A stretch of 64,000 nt of DNA from Bacilli bacterium. GTDB lineage: Bacteria > Bacillota_I > Bacilli_A > RFN20 > CAG-826. The translations under genes were made by a program, and so were the position numbers. This document shows positions 25,378 through 32,848 of the stretch, piece after piece (position 1 is the stretch's first letter; the number at the start of each line of letters is the position of its first letter). The notes beneath the pieces are model-generated. The model worked only from the letters and a program-made list of their open reading frames with translations, did not search any database and had not been told where the DNA came from. The stretch spans positions 1 to 64,000 of the forward strand of contig JAGCCQ010000050.1 of NCBI GenBank assembly GCA_017651565.1. The letters run 5' to 3'.

Positions 25378-26151
25378 ATGAAATTAATTTGTAATGATTG
25401 TTTAGAAGAGTTATCAAAGATGGATGAAGAGTCAGTTGATTTAGTTATCACTTCTCCACCTTATGATGACTTACGAGAATATAATAGTTATGTAAACTTT
25501 GAAGAGATTATAAAACAATTATATCGAGTACTTAAAAGGGGTGGTGTTGTTGTGTGGAATATTAATGATAAGATAAAAAATGGAAGTAAAACACTATCGT
25601 CTTTTAGACAAGCCATTATATTTCAAACAACAGGTTTTAATGTTAATGATGTTATGATATGGGAAAAGACTAACCCTATGCCACAGGTAAAACAACCTAG
25701 GTATAACCAGGTATTTGAGTATATGTTTATTTTTAGTAAAGGTAAGCCAAAAACTTTTAACCCTATTTTAGTAGATTGTAAAAGTGCTGATAAGTATTAT
25801 AGAAGTACTTGTAAGAAGATTACTAAAGGGAAAGAAAGAACTTATAAAGAGTTTATAATAAATAAAAAGAAAGTTGATAGTAATGTTTGGAGGTTTGCTG
25901 TCGCTCAAAATAAAACAGAGCACCCAGCAGTTTTCCCACTAGAACTACCAATGAAACATATACAAAGCTGGAGTAATGAAGGAGATCTTGTATTAGATCC
26001 GTTTATGGGAAGTGGTACAACAGGTCTCGCTTGTAAACTTTTAAATAGAGATTTTATAGGAATAGAGTTAGATCCAAACTACTGTAAAATAGCAGAGGAG
26101 AGAATAAATGGAGAAAGAAAAGATAATGCAGGAGATAACACAGTTTTGTAG
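25378..26151 (+). CDS. DNA methyltransferase (N4-cytosine/N6-adenine type, SPPY motif)
   Basis: 257 residues. Motif IV TSPPYDDLR (residues 25-33) comes first and motif I DPFMGSGTTG (about 208-217) comes near the end, then FIGIELDPNYCKIAEERI, the beta-class order. SPPY fits exocyclic amino methylation of cytosine or adenine. Its size is that of a solitary phage methyltransferase with a small target-recognition region, and there is no cognate endonuclease nearby. It lies between the two halves of gp46. Its target is not predictable from sequence; protection against host restriction is the likely role. Confidence 0.88.
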   Translation: MKLICNDCLEELSKMDEESVDLVITSPPYDDLREYNSYVNFEEIIKQLYRVLKRGGVVVWNINDKIKNGSKTLSSFRQAIIFQTTGFNVNDVMIWEKTNPMPQVKQPRYNQVFEYMFIFSKGKPKTFNPILVDCKSADKYYRSTCKKITKGKERTYKEFIINKKKVDSNVWRFAVAQNKTEHPAVFPLELPMKHIQSWSNEGDLVLDPFMGSGTTGLACKLLNRDFIGIELDPNYCKIAEERINGERKDNAGDNTVL

Positions 26152-26251
26152 TACCTGTAATAGTAGTGATTGTTGTCCTGAAGACGATTGTGTTTTATTT
26201 AGAATAGAAAAAATTGTCTGTGAAGAGGACAAGGAAGAAGAAAGTAAGTAA
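26108..26251 (+). CDS. Small cysteine-rich protein, 47 aa
   Basis: This short ORF overlaps the methyltransferase 3' end by 44 nt and has a GAGGAG RBS seven bases before its ATG. The protein contains TQFCSTCNSSDCCPEDDCVL and a later Cys (IVCEED), six cysteines in 47 residues arranged like a small zinc-binding knuckle, with an acidic tail. Similar CCPEDxCVL peptides occur widely in phages as I recall; their function is unknown. Confidence 0.6.
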   Translation: MEKEKIMQEITQFCSTCNSSDCCPEDDCVLFRIEKIVCEEDKEEESK

Positions 26252-26255
26252 TTTT

Positions 26256-26264
26256 TCGTATAAT
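26256..26264 (+). promoter_or_regulatory. Candidate phage promoter, TCGTATAAT module
   Basis: TTTTTCGTATAATAATTT then AGGAGG, with TATAAT at 26259-26264, 23 nt from the ATG at 26282. It is the same sequence as the uvsX copy at 22817. It would let the second gp46 half be transcribed independently of the first. Confidence 0.6.
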
Positions 26265-26281
26265 AATTTAGGAGGTAATTT

Positions 26282-26530
26282 ATGGATCAAGATTTAGTAG
26301 TAAGAGTACAAGAGTTAATGTCAAAGGTAGATAACTTAAAAGTATCTAAAATTGAGACAGAAACTAAAATTAAAGCACTAGAAGAAAGTTTAGAAGAAAA
26401 CTTAAACAAAGCAAAAGAGTTAGGGTATGACTCTATTGAAAAACTAGTTGAAGCACAAGAACAATTAGAAGAAAGTATTAAAAAAGAGTGTAGCGAAGTT
26501 GAGAACCTATTAAAAGAAGCAGGTGTTTAA
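26282..26530 (+). CDS. Small coiled-coil protein beside gp46 C-terminal half
   Basis: 82 residues, predicted by eye to be a continuous coiled coil (VRVQELMSKVDNLKVSKIET, LEESLEENLNKAKELGY, QLEESIKKECSEVENLL). It is separated from the Walker B half of gp46 by one base. It may supply coiled-coil arm missing from that half, which has almost none. Function is inferred from position and composition only. Confidence 0.5.
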   Translation: MDQDLVVRVQELMSKVDNLKVSKIETETKIKALEESLEENLNKAKELGYDSIEKLVEAQEQLEESIKKECSEVENLLKEAGV

Positions 26531-26531
26531 T

Positions 26532-27167
26532 ATGTTTGAAAACTATCAAGACTACTTTAATAAAGCAATCTCTGGTAAGACTAAAATAGAGATGTTAAAG
26601 TCACAACACGAGCAATCAAAGAAAGACCGTTTGGCTATATCACAAGAGTTAAAAGATCTTATAGCAAAAGAGCATAACTTTGAGTTAGCCGTTGATCTAA
26701 TGAAGAAGTTAGTTGAAGGTATGAGTAGGTCTCAAATTAATCATTTAGAGACATTAATTAATTCAGCACTTTCAACTATATTTTATGACAGACAGTATTC
26801 AGTTGAACTTGTTGTTACAGAGTTAAGGAATACTAATAACTTACAAATACTTTTAAATGAAGTACAAGACGATGGAACTGTGATAAAAACTAAATTAGAA
26901 GACAATGGTTTTGGTGTAAAGTCAATTATAGGGTTTATCTTACAGGTTTACTTTATAATTTATTATAAGCAATATCCAATATTATTCTTGGATGAAGCCT
27001 TTACACAATTATCAAAGCAATACCTACCATATTTAAAAAGTCTTATAAATGATTTATCAAAACAATATGGTTTTATCTTTGTTTTAGTAACACACGATAG
27101 AGATTTGATGGAACTTGCTGATAGAACTTATTTAGTTAATAAGGGAAATGTAAGTTTAAATAATTAG
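26532..27167 (+). CDS. Rad50/SbcC/gp46 C-terminal half (signature motif, Walker B)
   Basis: 211 residues from the ATG at 26532. A short helical arm leads into the C-terminal ATPase lobe: LEDNGFGVKSIIGFIL occupies the place of the ABC signature, YPILFLDEAFTQLS is Walker B with its catalytic Glu and D-loop (about 148-160), and LVTHDRDLMELADRTYLV is the H-loop. It lacks Walker A and a zinc hook, which are on the separate protein encoded at 23959. Together they make one complete Rad50-type ATPase from two chains. The SD for the chosen ATG is weak. Confidence 0.82.
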   Translation: MFENYQDYFNKAISGKTKIEMLKSQHEQSKKDRLAISQELKDLIAKEHNFELAVDLMKKLVEGMSRSQINHLETLINSALSTIFYDRQYSVELVVTELRNTNNLQILLNEVQDDGTVIKTKLEDNGFGVKSIIGFILQVYFIIYYKQYPILFLDEAFTQLSKQYLPYLKSLINDLSKQYGFIFVLVTHDRDLMELADRTYLVNKGNVSLNN

Positions 27168-27176
27168 GGAGGAAAA

Positions 27177-27407
27177 ATGAATAATAAAAAAATTGAATTA
27201 AAGATTTCATATCTAACAGCTTCTGATGTAAAGCAGTTAGAGGAAGAGGTTAACAAGGAGTTAGTTGCAATACAAACAAATGTTAACTATGCGATTGTAA
27301 ATGTTGATACTAAAGTAGTACCAAATGGATATTTAGTACAAATCGCTTATGCAGATATTGAGCCAAAAACTGTAAGTAATCTTTTTGAAAGCCAAGGAGG
27401 AAAGTAA
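27177..27407 (+). CDS. Hypothetical small protein
   Basis: 76 residues, alternating beta strands and a helix (KIELKISYLTASDVKQLEEE, AIVNVDTKVVPNGYLVQIAY). No family is recognised. It has a GGGAGG RBS; its 3' end carries the AGGAGG of the next gene. Confidence 0.5.
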   Translation: MNNKKIELKISYLTASDVKQLEEEVNKELVAIQTNVNYAIVNVDTKVVPNGYLVQIAYADIEPKTVSNLFESQGGK

Positions 27408-27408
27408 T

Positions 27409-27801
27409 ATGTTTTTAAGAATAGATACTGATTGTTTTATACGAGTTGATAGTATTGTGTCATATAAGTTATATGATTTAGGAGACGCTTTTAAGGTAAC
27501 TTTTTGGGCTGATGGTGGTCTACTTCATAATGTAATATACCCTAAAACATCACAGGAACAAATGGACTTACTTCAAGAGGTTGTTGCTTACTTTAGGGAA
27601 AGAACAGTAAACCCAGAGCAATTTAAACAAGTACAAATACCTATGGTATTAGATAATAAAGCAATACCTACTATGGAAAGCCAACACCCAGAGATAAAAA
27701 GAGAAGGTATAAGCCCTATTCAAGAAGTAATTACTGATAAGGATGAAAGACCTAAAAAATTACAAAAAGACTTTCAACAAATGTCATTATTTGATGATTA
27801 A
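27409..27801 (+). CDS. Hypothetical protein with C-terminal clamp-binding-like motif
   Basis: 130 residues from the ATG at 27409 (nine bases after AGGAGG). The first 75 residues form a small beta-rich domain (MFLRIDTDCFIRVDSIVSYK, FKVTFWADGG). The remainder looks disordered and the last seven residues are QMSLFDD, very close to the bacterial sliding-clamp binding consensus QL(S/D)LF. A clamp gene lies 1 kb downstream, so this may be a clamp-tethered accessory factor. The motif is visible; the interaction is inferred. Confidence 0.5.
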   Translation: MFLRIDTDCFIRVDSIVSYKLYDLGDAFKVTFWADGGLLHNVIYPKTSQEQMDLLQEVVAYFRERTVNPEQFKQVQIPMVLDNKAIPTMESQHPEIKREGISPIQEVITDKDERPKKLQKDFQQMSLFDD

Positions 27802-27810
27802 TCGTATAAT
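27802..27810 (+). promoter_or_regulatory. Candidate phage promoter, TCGTATAAT module, before gp47
   Basis: TCGTATAATATATAGGAGG directly follows the previous stop; TATAAT at 27805-27810 is 21 nt from the ATG at 27826. This is the fifth copy of the module. Confidence 0.55.
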
Positions 27811-27825
27811 ATATAGGAGGTATTT

Positions 27826-28746
27826 ATGGCAAAATTAATATTTATACCTGATTTACATTTACAAGAGTATAGTCCAAGATCAAGAAAAGATAACTACCCA
27901 ACTGTAGTCCTTGAGAAGTTAAAGTGGGTAGTTGACTATGCTAATAGTAAAGACGCAAAGTGTATTTTTCTTGGAGACATTTTTAATGCCGTTAATATGC
28001 CAATGATATATATGTATCGTTGTATTGAGGTATTTAAAGGGTTTAAGAATATACCTTATGCTATCATAGGTAATCACGATGTCCCTAGAAATAATCAGGA
28101 ACTAATGGAAAGAAGTCCACTTGGTTTATTAGAGCAGGTTGGACTTGTTGAATATTTACAGCATTTAGAGATAGAGGGTACCACTGTTATAGATGGTTAT
28201 CACTATACACAGGTGCCACAGAAAGCAACACAACTAACAAGTACACAGGTACCAATGAAGAAGATATGCGTAGCACATCTTTTCTATGAAAACCCTTTTG
28301 AGTTAGAGCATAACCTAAAAATAACTGATTGTGTTAATCTTGGGTATGATTACTATATATTAGGGCACGATCACACAAGATATGAAACAGTTATTTGTCC
28401 TGGGTATAAAGTATTTAGAATTGGGAGTTTAACTAGAGGTTCTGCAAATGAGAATCAATTAATAAGAGATAATGTATATATTTTAGAATATGATACAGCG
28501 TTGGACTCATTTACAGAGGTATCAGTTCCTTGTGCCCCTGCTAAAGAAGTATTTAAGGAGAGTATATTCCAAAGAAAAGAAGAGCACACTATAGATACAC
28601 AAGAGATCTTAAATAATCTTATCTTTACATCTAATGACTCGATATATGATGTATTAGATAAATCTGAATATGACGAAGATATAAAGAAGATAGTAGAAAC
28701 TTATTTACAATCTGCTGGTATTTATAGAGATAATATTATTTTATAG
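27826..28746 (+). CDS. Mre11/SbcD/gp47-family nuclease
   Basis: 306 residues with all phosphoesterase motifs: IPDLHL (Asp9, His11), FLGDIF (about 49-53), IGNHD (about 83-86), a later AHLFYENP histidine and ILGHDHTRYE (about 179-186). It coordinates two metal ions for exo/endonuclease cleavage and is the partner of the split Rad50/gp46. The C-terminal 70 residues, by analogy with SbcD, would contact the ATPase. Transcribed from its own TCGTATAAT promoter candidate. Confidence 0.9.
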   Translation: MAKLIFIPDLHLQEYSPRSRKDNYPTVVLEKLKWVVDYANSKDAKCIFLGDIFNAVNMPMIYMYRCIEVFKGFKNIPYAIIGNHDVPRNNQELMERSPLGLLEQVGLVEYLQHLEIEGTTVIDGYHYTQVPQKATQLTSTQVPMKKICVAHLFYENPFELEHNLKITDCVNLGYDYYILGHDHTRYETVICPGYKVFRIGSLTRGSANENQLIRDNVYILEYDTALDSFTEVSVPCAPAKEVFKESIFQRKEEHTIDTQEILNNLIFTSNDSIYDVLDKSEYDEDIKKIVETYLQSAGIYRDNIIL

Positions 28747-28755
28747 GTGGTGCTT

Positions 28756-29937
28756 ATGAATAACTATATTGAAGATTTTTTAGATAGTACTGAAACTGTT
28801 GATGGTTCTATTAATAGATTTGTAGTTGAAGGACAAGAACATATTTTATTTAAGAAAGAAAGTTTAATAAATATGTTAAGAGTATCGTCATCAATTTTAA
28901 ACTTAAAGTCAACACAGGTGGTACCAAGATCTATTGTAATTACTCCAAGAGATAATCATTTTGTTATGATAGCAAATAATGATATGGAGTATCTAGAGTA
29001 TAGATTTGAAGTATTAAACCCAAATGATAGACTAAAAGAGCCAATAGCAATTCCTTTTGATATATTAAGCCCACTATTAAAGTTAATGAGTGAAGATGTT
29101 TTAATATATAAAGGGTTAGATGGGTATTATATAAGATTATTATTAGAAGGAGACTTATATTTAGACTTACCAAAGCCAGAAGAGTCACTAATAGAAAAGC
29201 CATATAAAGATGTTATGTCTCTTGATTTTAAAGTTGAGAACGCTGAAAAAACAAACGCTGTTTCTAGTTTACACTTATATAATGGTTTAAAGTCTTTAAT
29301 ACCTATAGTAGAAGAGGAGATAGTTCTTGATAGAAGACGAATATCTTTTAATAGAGATAAGATGTTTTATAATTCAAGTGCTTATTCTATTCAATACATA
29401 TTACCATTACCATCATTTAAAATAAGTTTAAGAGTAGCGTATGCTTTAAAGAAGATCTTACAGGTATTACCAGAAGGTCCTGTATTCTTTTTTAGAGATA
29501 ATGCTATGCCTAGTAGAATAGTGGTAAGGTATAAAAATGTAGAGTATTCTTCTTATACAACTAGTATGGTAGATAATAAAAATCTATATGATTATTTAGA
29601 TAGAGTACAAAAATATAGTGGGTTACAGGTTGAGGTTAAAGATTTAAGTAAGATACTTAATATCGCAGTTGGACTTCCCTATGCAAAGAAGGAAGTTAAG
29701 TTTAAGTATCAAGACGAGTTAATTTTAACAGTACCAATGAAAACTAAAGAGTCAGTATTTAAACTATCAAGTAAAAAGATAGGAGAAGACATAACTAAAA
29801 AAGAGATAACAGTACAAGCGTCAAGAATTAAAAAATTATTAGATTGTTTTTCTGCTTATGAAAACATCTCGATTTCTTTTCTTGATAGTTGTATAATAAT
29901 AAACAAAGGAAATCTTATAGGGGTTTTAGAATTGTAG
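28756..29937 (+). CDS. Sliding clamp, three-domain (DnaN-like) size
   Basis: 393 residues from the ATG at 28756 after AGGTGG. It is much longer than T4 gp45 (about 228) and close to bacterial beta clamp (about 370). ESLINMLRVSSSILNLKSTQ resembles the first DnaN strand-helix, and IPFDILSPLLKLMSEDVLIY and the C-terminal YENISISFLDSCIIINKG resemble corresponding DnaN elements. Context is strong: it is flanked by gp47, primase and clamp-loader genes. Sequence similarity is weak, so the call is partly contextual. As in T4, it may also activate late transcription with the gp55-like protein. Confidence 0.6.
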   Translation: MNNYIEDFLDSTETVDGSINRFVVEGQEHILFKKESLINMLRVSSSILNLKSTQVVPRSIVITPRDNHFVMIANNDMEYLEYRFEVLNPNDRLKEPIAIPFDILSPLLKLMSEDVLIYKGLDGYYIRLLLEGDLYLDLPKPEESLIEKPYKDVMSLDFKVENAEKTNAVSSLHLYNGLKSLIPIVEEEIVLDRRRISFNRDKMFYNSSAYSIQYILPLPSFKISLRVAYALKKILQVLPEGPVFFFRDNAMPSRIVVRYKNVEYSSYTTSMVDNKNLYDYLDRVQKYSGLQVEVKDLSKILNIAVGLPYAKKEVKFKYQDELILTVPMKTKESVFKLSSKKIGEDITKKEITVQASRIKKLLDCFSAYENISISFLDSCIIINKGNLIGVLEL

Positions 29938-29946
29938 GTGGTATGT

Positions 29947-30633
29947 TTGTATCAAAAGCTTTTTGACATATCCAGAAAGATAACAACGCAACGCAATAAG
30001 TATGAATATATATCTAGCCACTTCGGACTATTAAACTATCGTACAATAACTGATAGTGAAGTTAGGATGAGAAGTAGTGAGTTAGATATTCCACAGTGGG
30101 TAAAATCATTTATATATACCCACCACGAAGTAATTTTAATAGCAAATATTATAAGAGGTAAAGTCAAGGGTATGCTACTTCGTAGTATAACCGATAAAGC
30201 ATTTATGGACTATGGTTTTAAAAAAGGCTCTTTCTATGGTTTAGGTTCTTTGGATCCAGGGTTTAAGTTTGGAGATCCAATTATGATTGTAGAAGGTGCT
30301 ATAGATTGTGATGTATCAAAACAATTTATAACTAGAAACTGTCTTGCTGTATTGACATCGTCTATATCTGAAGCAAGAGCAAAGGTTTTAAGTTGTCTTA
30401 CTGATAGAGTATTATTATTTTTAGATAATGACGAGGCAGGAAGACAAGGAGAGATAACATCAAAAAGAAGACTAGAGTCCTATGGTATAAACGTGCAAAT
30501 CGTACCAAAAGTTGAAAAGATAAAAGATTTGGGGGACCTCCTTGATAAGTATAGAAGAGGAGATTTATTTGTGGATACTATTATTAATGATATAAGAAGT
30601 AGTGTATTACTTCGAGGGGGTAAGTTAGTATGA
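29947..30633 (+). CDS. Toprim-domain primase-like protein
   Basis: About 228 residues if it starts at the TTG at 29947, five bases after AGGTGG; a GTG at 29938 is possible. Toprim motifs are clear: IMIVEGAIDCD and VLLFLDNDEAGRQGE, followed by a helical segment. This is the catalytic core of DnaG-type primases. A CHC2 zinc domain and a helicase-binding domain are absent, so the zinc-binding module may be encoded elsewhere. It lies in an operon with the clamp and clamp loader, overlapping the latter by 4 nt. Confidence 0.75.
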   Translation: MYQKLFDISRKITTQRNKYEYISSHFGLLNYRTITDSEVRMRSSELDIPQWVKSFIYTHHEVILIANIIRGKVKGMLLRSITDKAFMDYGFKKGSFYGLGSLDPGFKFGDPIMIVEGAIDCDVSKQFITRNCLAVLTSSISEARAKVLSCLTDRVLLFLDNDEAGRQGEITSKRRLESYGINVQIVPKVEKIKDLGDLLDKYRRGDLFVDTIINDIRSSVLLRGGKLV

Positions 30634-31667
30634 AGTTAATAACACAAATAGCAAGACCAAAGAGAATAGAAGATGTAGCAGGTCAGGAATTAGCAAAACA
30701 AGCTTTATTATCTATTGCTAAAAAGCCCTACGATAGTCCAAGAGTAATAATCTTACACGGTACCTATGGTGTCGGTAAGACTTCTCTTGCTAGAGCATTT
30801 GCTAGAGCACTTAACTGTCAAAATCAAAATAATGGAGACGCTTGTGGTAAGTGCTATACCTGTTCTATTAATATAGAGGATACCGAGTTTTATGAAGAGT
30901 ATGACTCAAGTATTATAGGTAATGTTGAAGATATTAAAAAGTTACGAGAGTTTTTTAACTTTAATTCAGATCAAGGTTATAGAGTTATAACTATTGATGA
31001 GGCTCATTTATTATCAAGACAAGCCCAATCTTCACTACTAAAAGTTTTTGAAGAGGTTAATAGTAGAGTATTCTTTATATTATGTACTACCGAAAAAGAT
31101 AAATTATTATCCACAATACAATCAAGGAGTATGGATATAAGACTAAATAAAGTACCCGATAGTTGTATTAGAGATAATTTAAAGAAAGTGGCAGAGGATA
31201 ACTCTATTACTATTGACGATAAGTCTATAGATCTAATTGTTTCTAAATGTGAAGGACACTTAAGAGACGCACACATCTTACTTCAAAACTATATGATTTT
31301 AGATGAGGATAGTTTTAAGAAGTTAGTGGGTACAGCAAGGAAATCTTTTCTAGGTTTCTATATATGCTGTTATTTAGGCGATTTAGGGCGTTCTCAACAG
31401 TTTTTAGGAGAATTAATAAAATATCCACTGTCAGACTTAAAACGAGACTATGAGGCACTTCTGCTGGAAATAATGGAGTGTTCTGTTAGTGTTAAAGAGC
31501 CAAAAGATGAACTTATGCGTGAACTAATGAAACTAATGAAACAAAAAGTACTTAATCTATACTATATAATGGTTGATCCCATTATAATTAATTCATTTGA
31601 CAATAGTGATAGATTCCAGGCAGCTCAGTATGACATATATTTAAAGATAAATCAAAAAATGAGGTAG
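30630..31667 (+). CDS. dnaX: Clamp-loader ATPase, DnaX (gamma/tau)-like
   Basis: 345 residues. It begins with RPKRIEDVAGQELAKQAL, as in DnaX 'RP..f.d.vGQ..v...L', then Walker A HGTYGVGKTS (about 44-53), a bacterial-DnaX zinc module with four cysteines (NCQ...ACGKCYTC, 62-77), Walker B/DEAH ITIDEAHLL (about 119-127), sensor 1 FILCTTEKDKL and an SRS arginine finger (TIQSRSMDI). The zinc module shows bacterial rather than T4 gp44 ancestry. Together with the delta'-like gene at 38 it would load the clamp. Confidence 0.88.
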   Translation: MKLITQIARPKRIEDVAGQELAKQALLSIAKKPYDSPRVIILHGTYGVGKTSLARAFARALNCQNQNNGDACGKCYTCSINIEDTEFYEEYDSSIIGNVEDIKKLREFFNFNSDQGYRVITIDEAHLLSRQAQSSLLKVFEEVNSRVFFILCTTEKDKLLSTIQSRSMDIRLNKVPDSCIRDNLKKVAEDNSITIDDKSIDLIVSKCEGHLRDAHILLQNYMILDEDSFKKLVGTARKSFLGFYICCYLGDLGRSQQFLGELIKYPLSDLKRDYEALLLEIMECSVSVKEPKDELMRELMKLMKQKVLNLYYIMVDPIIINSFDNSDRFQAAQYDIYLKINQKMR

Positions 31668-31671
31668 ATTA

Positions 31672-32196
31672 ATGAATAGTAGTGTGTCTATGTATGATAT
31701 GGTTGAGAACATAGTCCAAGTAGTTATAAATACGCATTACAGTTTTGTAACAGATCCAGAGTTAAAGAAAGATCTAACGCAAACAGGTTTTTTGAAAGCG
31801 TATGAACTTTTAAATAGTGGTAACTATGATCCCAATCTAGCATTAAGAAATTATATTTATACAGGTGTAAGAAATGAAATACACAATGTTTTATACCATC
31901 TAGGGAAAGTATCGGTGTCTTCATTAGATACTTTAGATGTATATGATAATGTTATAGGTTATACACAAACTAAAGAATATGATATTGATTTAAGTATTGT
32001 TAAAGAAGTTTGTGATAAGTTTAAGTTTTCAGGAGATTACTATGTACCTGTTTTAAAGTATCTTAATGATATAGGTATGATTACTTTTGATCCTAAAGGT
32101 TATGATTTAAAAAACTATAATCAAGAAATGCTTGAAGGAATAATTACTATTGTTTTATGGAAATTATATGATAGAGAGGTTGTTAATGAGTTCTAA
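31672..32196 (+). CDS. gp55-like late sigma factor
   Basis: 174 residues, close to T4 gp55 (185). The segment LKKDLTQTGFLKAYELLNSG followed by ALRNYIYTGVRNEIHNVLYH matches the sigma-70 region 2 layout (DL.Q.g...l..a...fd ... f..y.....r..i). No region 4 is seen, as in gp55. In T4, gp55 directs RNA polymerase to TATAAATA late promoters together with the clamp; exact TATAAATA octamers precede several head genes in this window. It is placed right after the clamp-loader gene. Confidence 0.6.
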   Translation: MNSSVSMYDMVENIVQVVINTHYSFVTDPELKKDLTQTGFLKAYELLNSGNYDPNLALRNYIYTGVRNEIHNVLYHLGKVSVSSLDTLDVYDNVIGYTQTKEYDIDLSIVKEVCDKFKFSGDYYVPVLKYLNDIGMITFDPKGYDLKNYNQEMLEGIITIVLWKLYDREVVNEF

Positions 32197-32572
32197 AGTT
32201 TATGATGACCTGGGGTGTCTTCTACTTTTTAATAATATCAGTGAAGAAGATATGGGTTTACTTATAGATTTATTACAAAATGAAAAGTATGGTTTTATTG
32301 CTCTATTACGAGAGGTTATTGATGATGATAAAGTTTTACTAGAACTTTTAGATGTACTTTCAGGACAGAGAGTACAGTTCCCACCAAGAAGAAAAGTTTA
32401 TAAAACATTGGAAAGAATATCAATATATACCTTCTGTAAGAAGAGAGACTTTACTTATGATAGTTATAGACTTGCAAGTAAACAATTTGGTAAAAGAATA
32501 CCACAGATTAAGGCTATCATTGAAACAATGCGTAAATATGTAGATTCCGAGGAGGGAAATAGTGAAATCTAA
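32186..32572 (+). CDS. Hypothetical, possible Mor-like HTH protein
   Basis: 128 residues from the ATG at 32186, seven bases after GAGAGG and overlapping the sigma-like gene by 11 nt. The second half (VLSGQRVQFPPRRKVYKTLE, RLASKQFGKRIPQIKAIIET) has the layout of the Mor/Mga helix-turn-helix domain: a 'GG..iy.P' strand followed by two helices. A regulator coupled to a late sigma would be sensible (T4 gp33 acts as coactivator), but the match is weak. Confidence 0.35.
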   Translation: MSSKVYDDLGCLLLFNNISEEDMGLLIDLLQNEKYGFIALLREVIDDDKVLLELLDVLSGQRVQFPPRRKVYKTLERISIYTFCKKRDFTYDSYRLASKQFGKRIPQIKAIIETMRKYVDSEEGNSEI

Positions 32573-32777
32573 ATATAAGAAATGCGATAATAAGCGTATT
32601 GAGTGGCTAGAAAATAATATGAATAAGTTTAACTATTTTTATTTTAAGGAGAATAAGGAAGATAAAAACATAATTGATTGTTATTGGAAGGGTAATGACA
32701 AAAGTTTCTGTGTATTTTATGGAGGTATCATTGATAAATTAATTGAAGATGAGAATATACCAACCAAAAAGGAATAA
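32562..32777 (+). CDS. Hypothetical small basic protein
   Basis: 71 residues from a GTG preceded by GAGGAGGG, overlapping the previous gene by 11 nt. It is rich in Lys, Asn and aromatic residues (KKCDNKRIEWLENNMNKFNY). Not recognised. The hairpin at 32776 begins within its stop codon. Confidence 0.5.
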   Translation: MKSKYKKCDNKRIEWLENNMNKFNYFYFKENKEDKNIIDCYWKGNDKSFCVFYGGIIDKLIEDENIPTKKE

Positions 32778-32820
32778 CCAAAAATTGCCAAAAAATGTTA
32801 TTGACAGTTTTTGGTTTTTT
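32776..32820 (+). terminator. Hairpin terminator overlapping a promoter
   Basis: AACCAAAAATTG (32776-32787) pairs with CAGTTTTTGGTT (32805-32816), with one wobble, around a 17-nt loop and is followed by TTTT. The right arm overlaps the TTGACA of the next promoter, so it could act as a terminator and also as a dyad operator. Confidence 0.6.
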
Positions 32821-32829
32821 TGATATTAT
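32801..32829 (+). promoter_or_regulatory. Consensus sigma-A promoter TTGACA-17-TATTAT
   Basis: TTGACA at 32801-32806, 17-bp spacer, TATTAT at 32824-32829, 20 nt before the AbrB-like ATG. It is the best host-type promoter in the window and, in contrast to the TCGTATAAT module, has a perfect -35. It probably allows host RNA polymerase to transcribe the accessory operon early. Confidence 0.8.
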
Positions 32830-32848
32830 TTTAATTGGAGGAAAGATT

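Noticed and set aside
23959-27167. Group I intron or frameshift as explanation for the split gp46
   Set aside because: Both halves have their own starts and RBSs, the intervening region is filled by other genes, and the second half has its own promoter candidate. No intron-like structure is visible.
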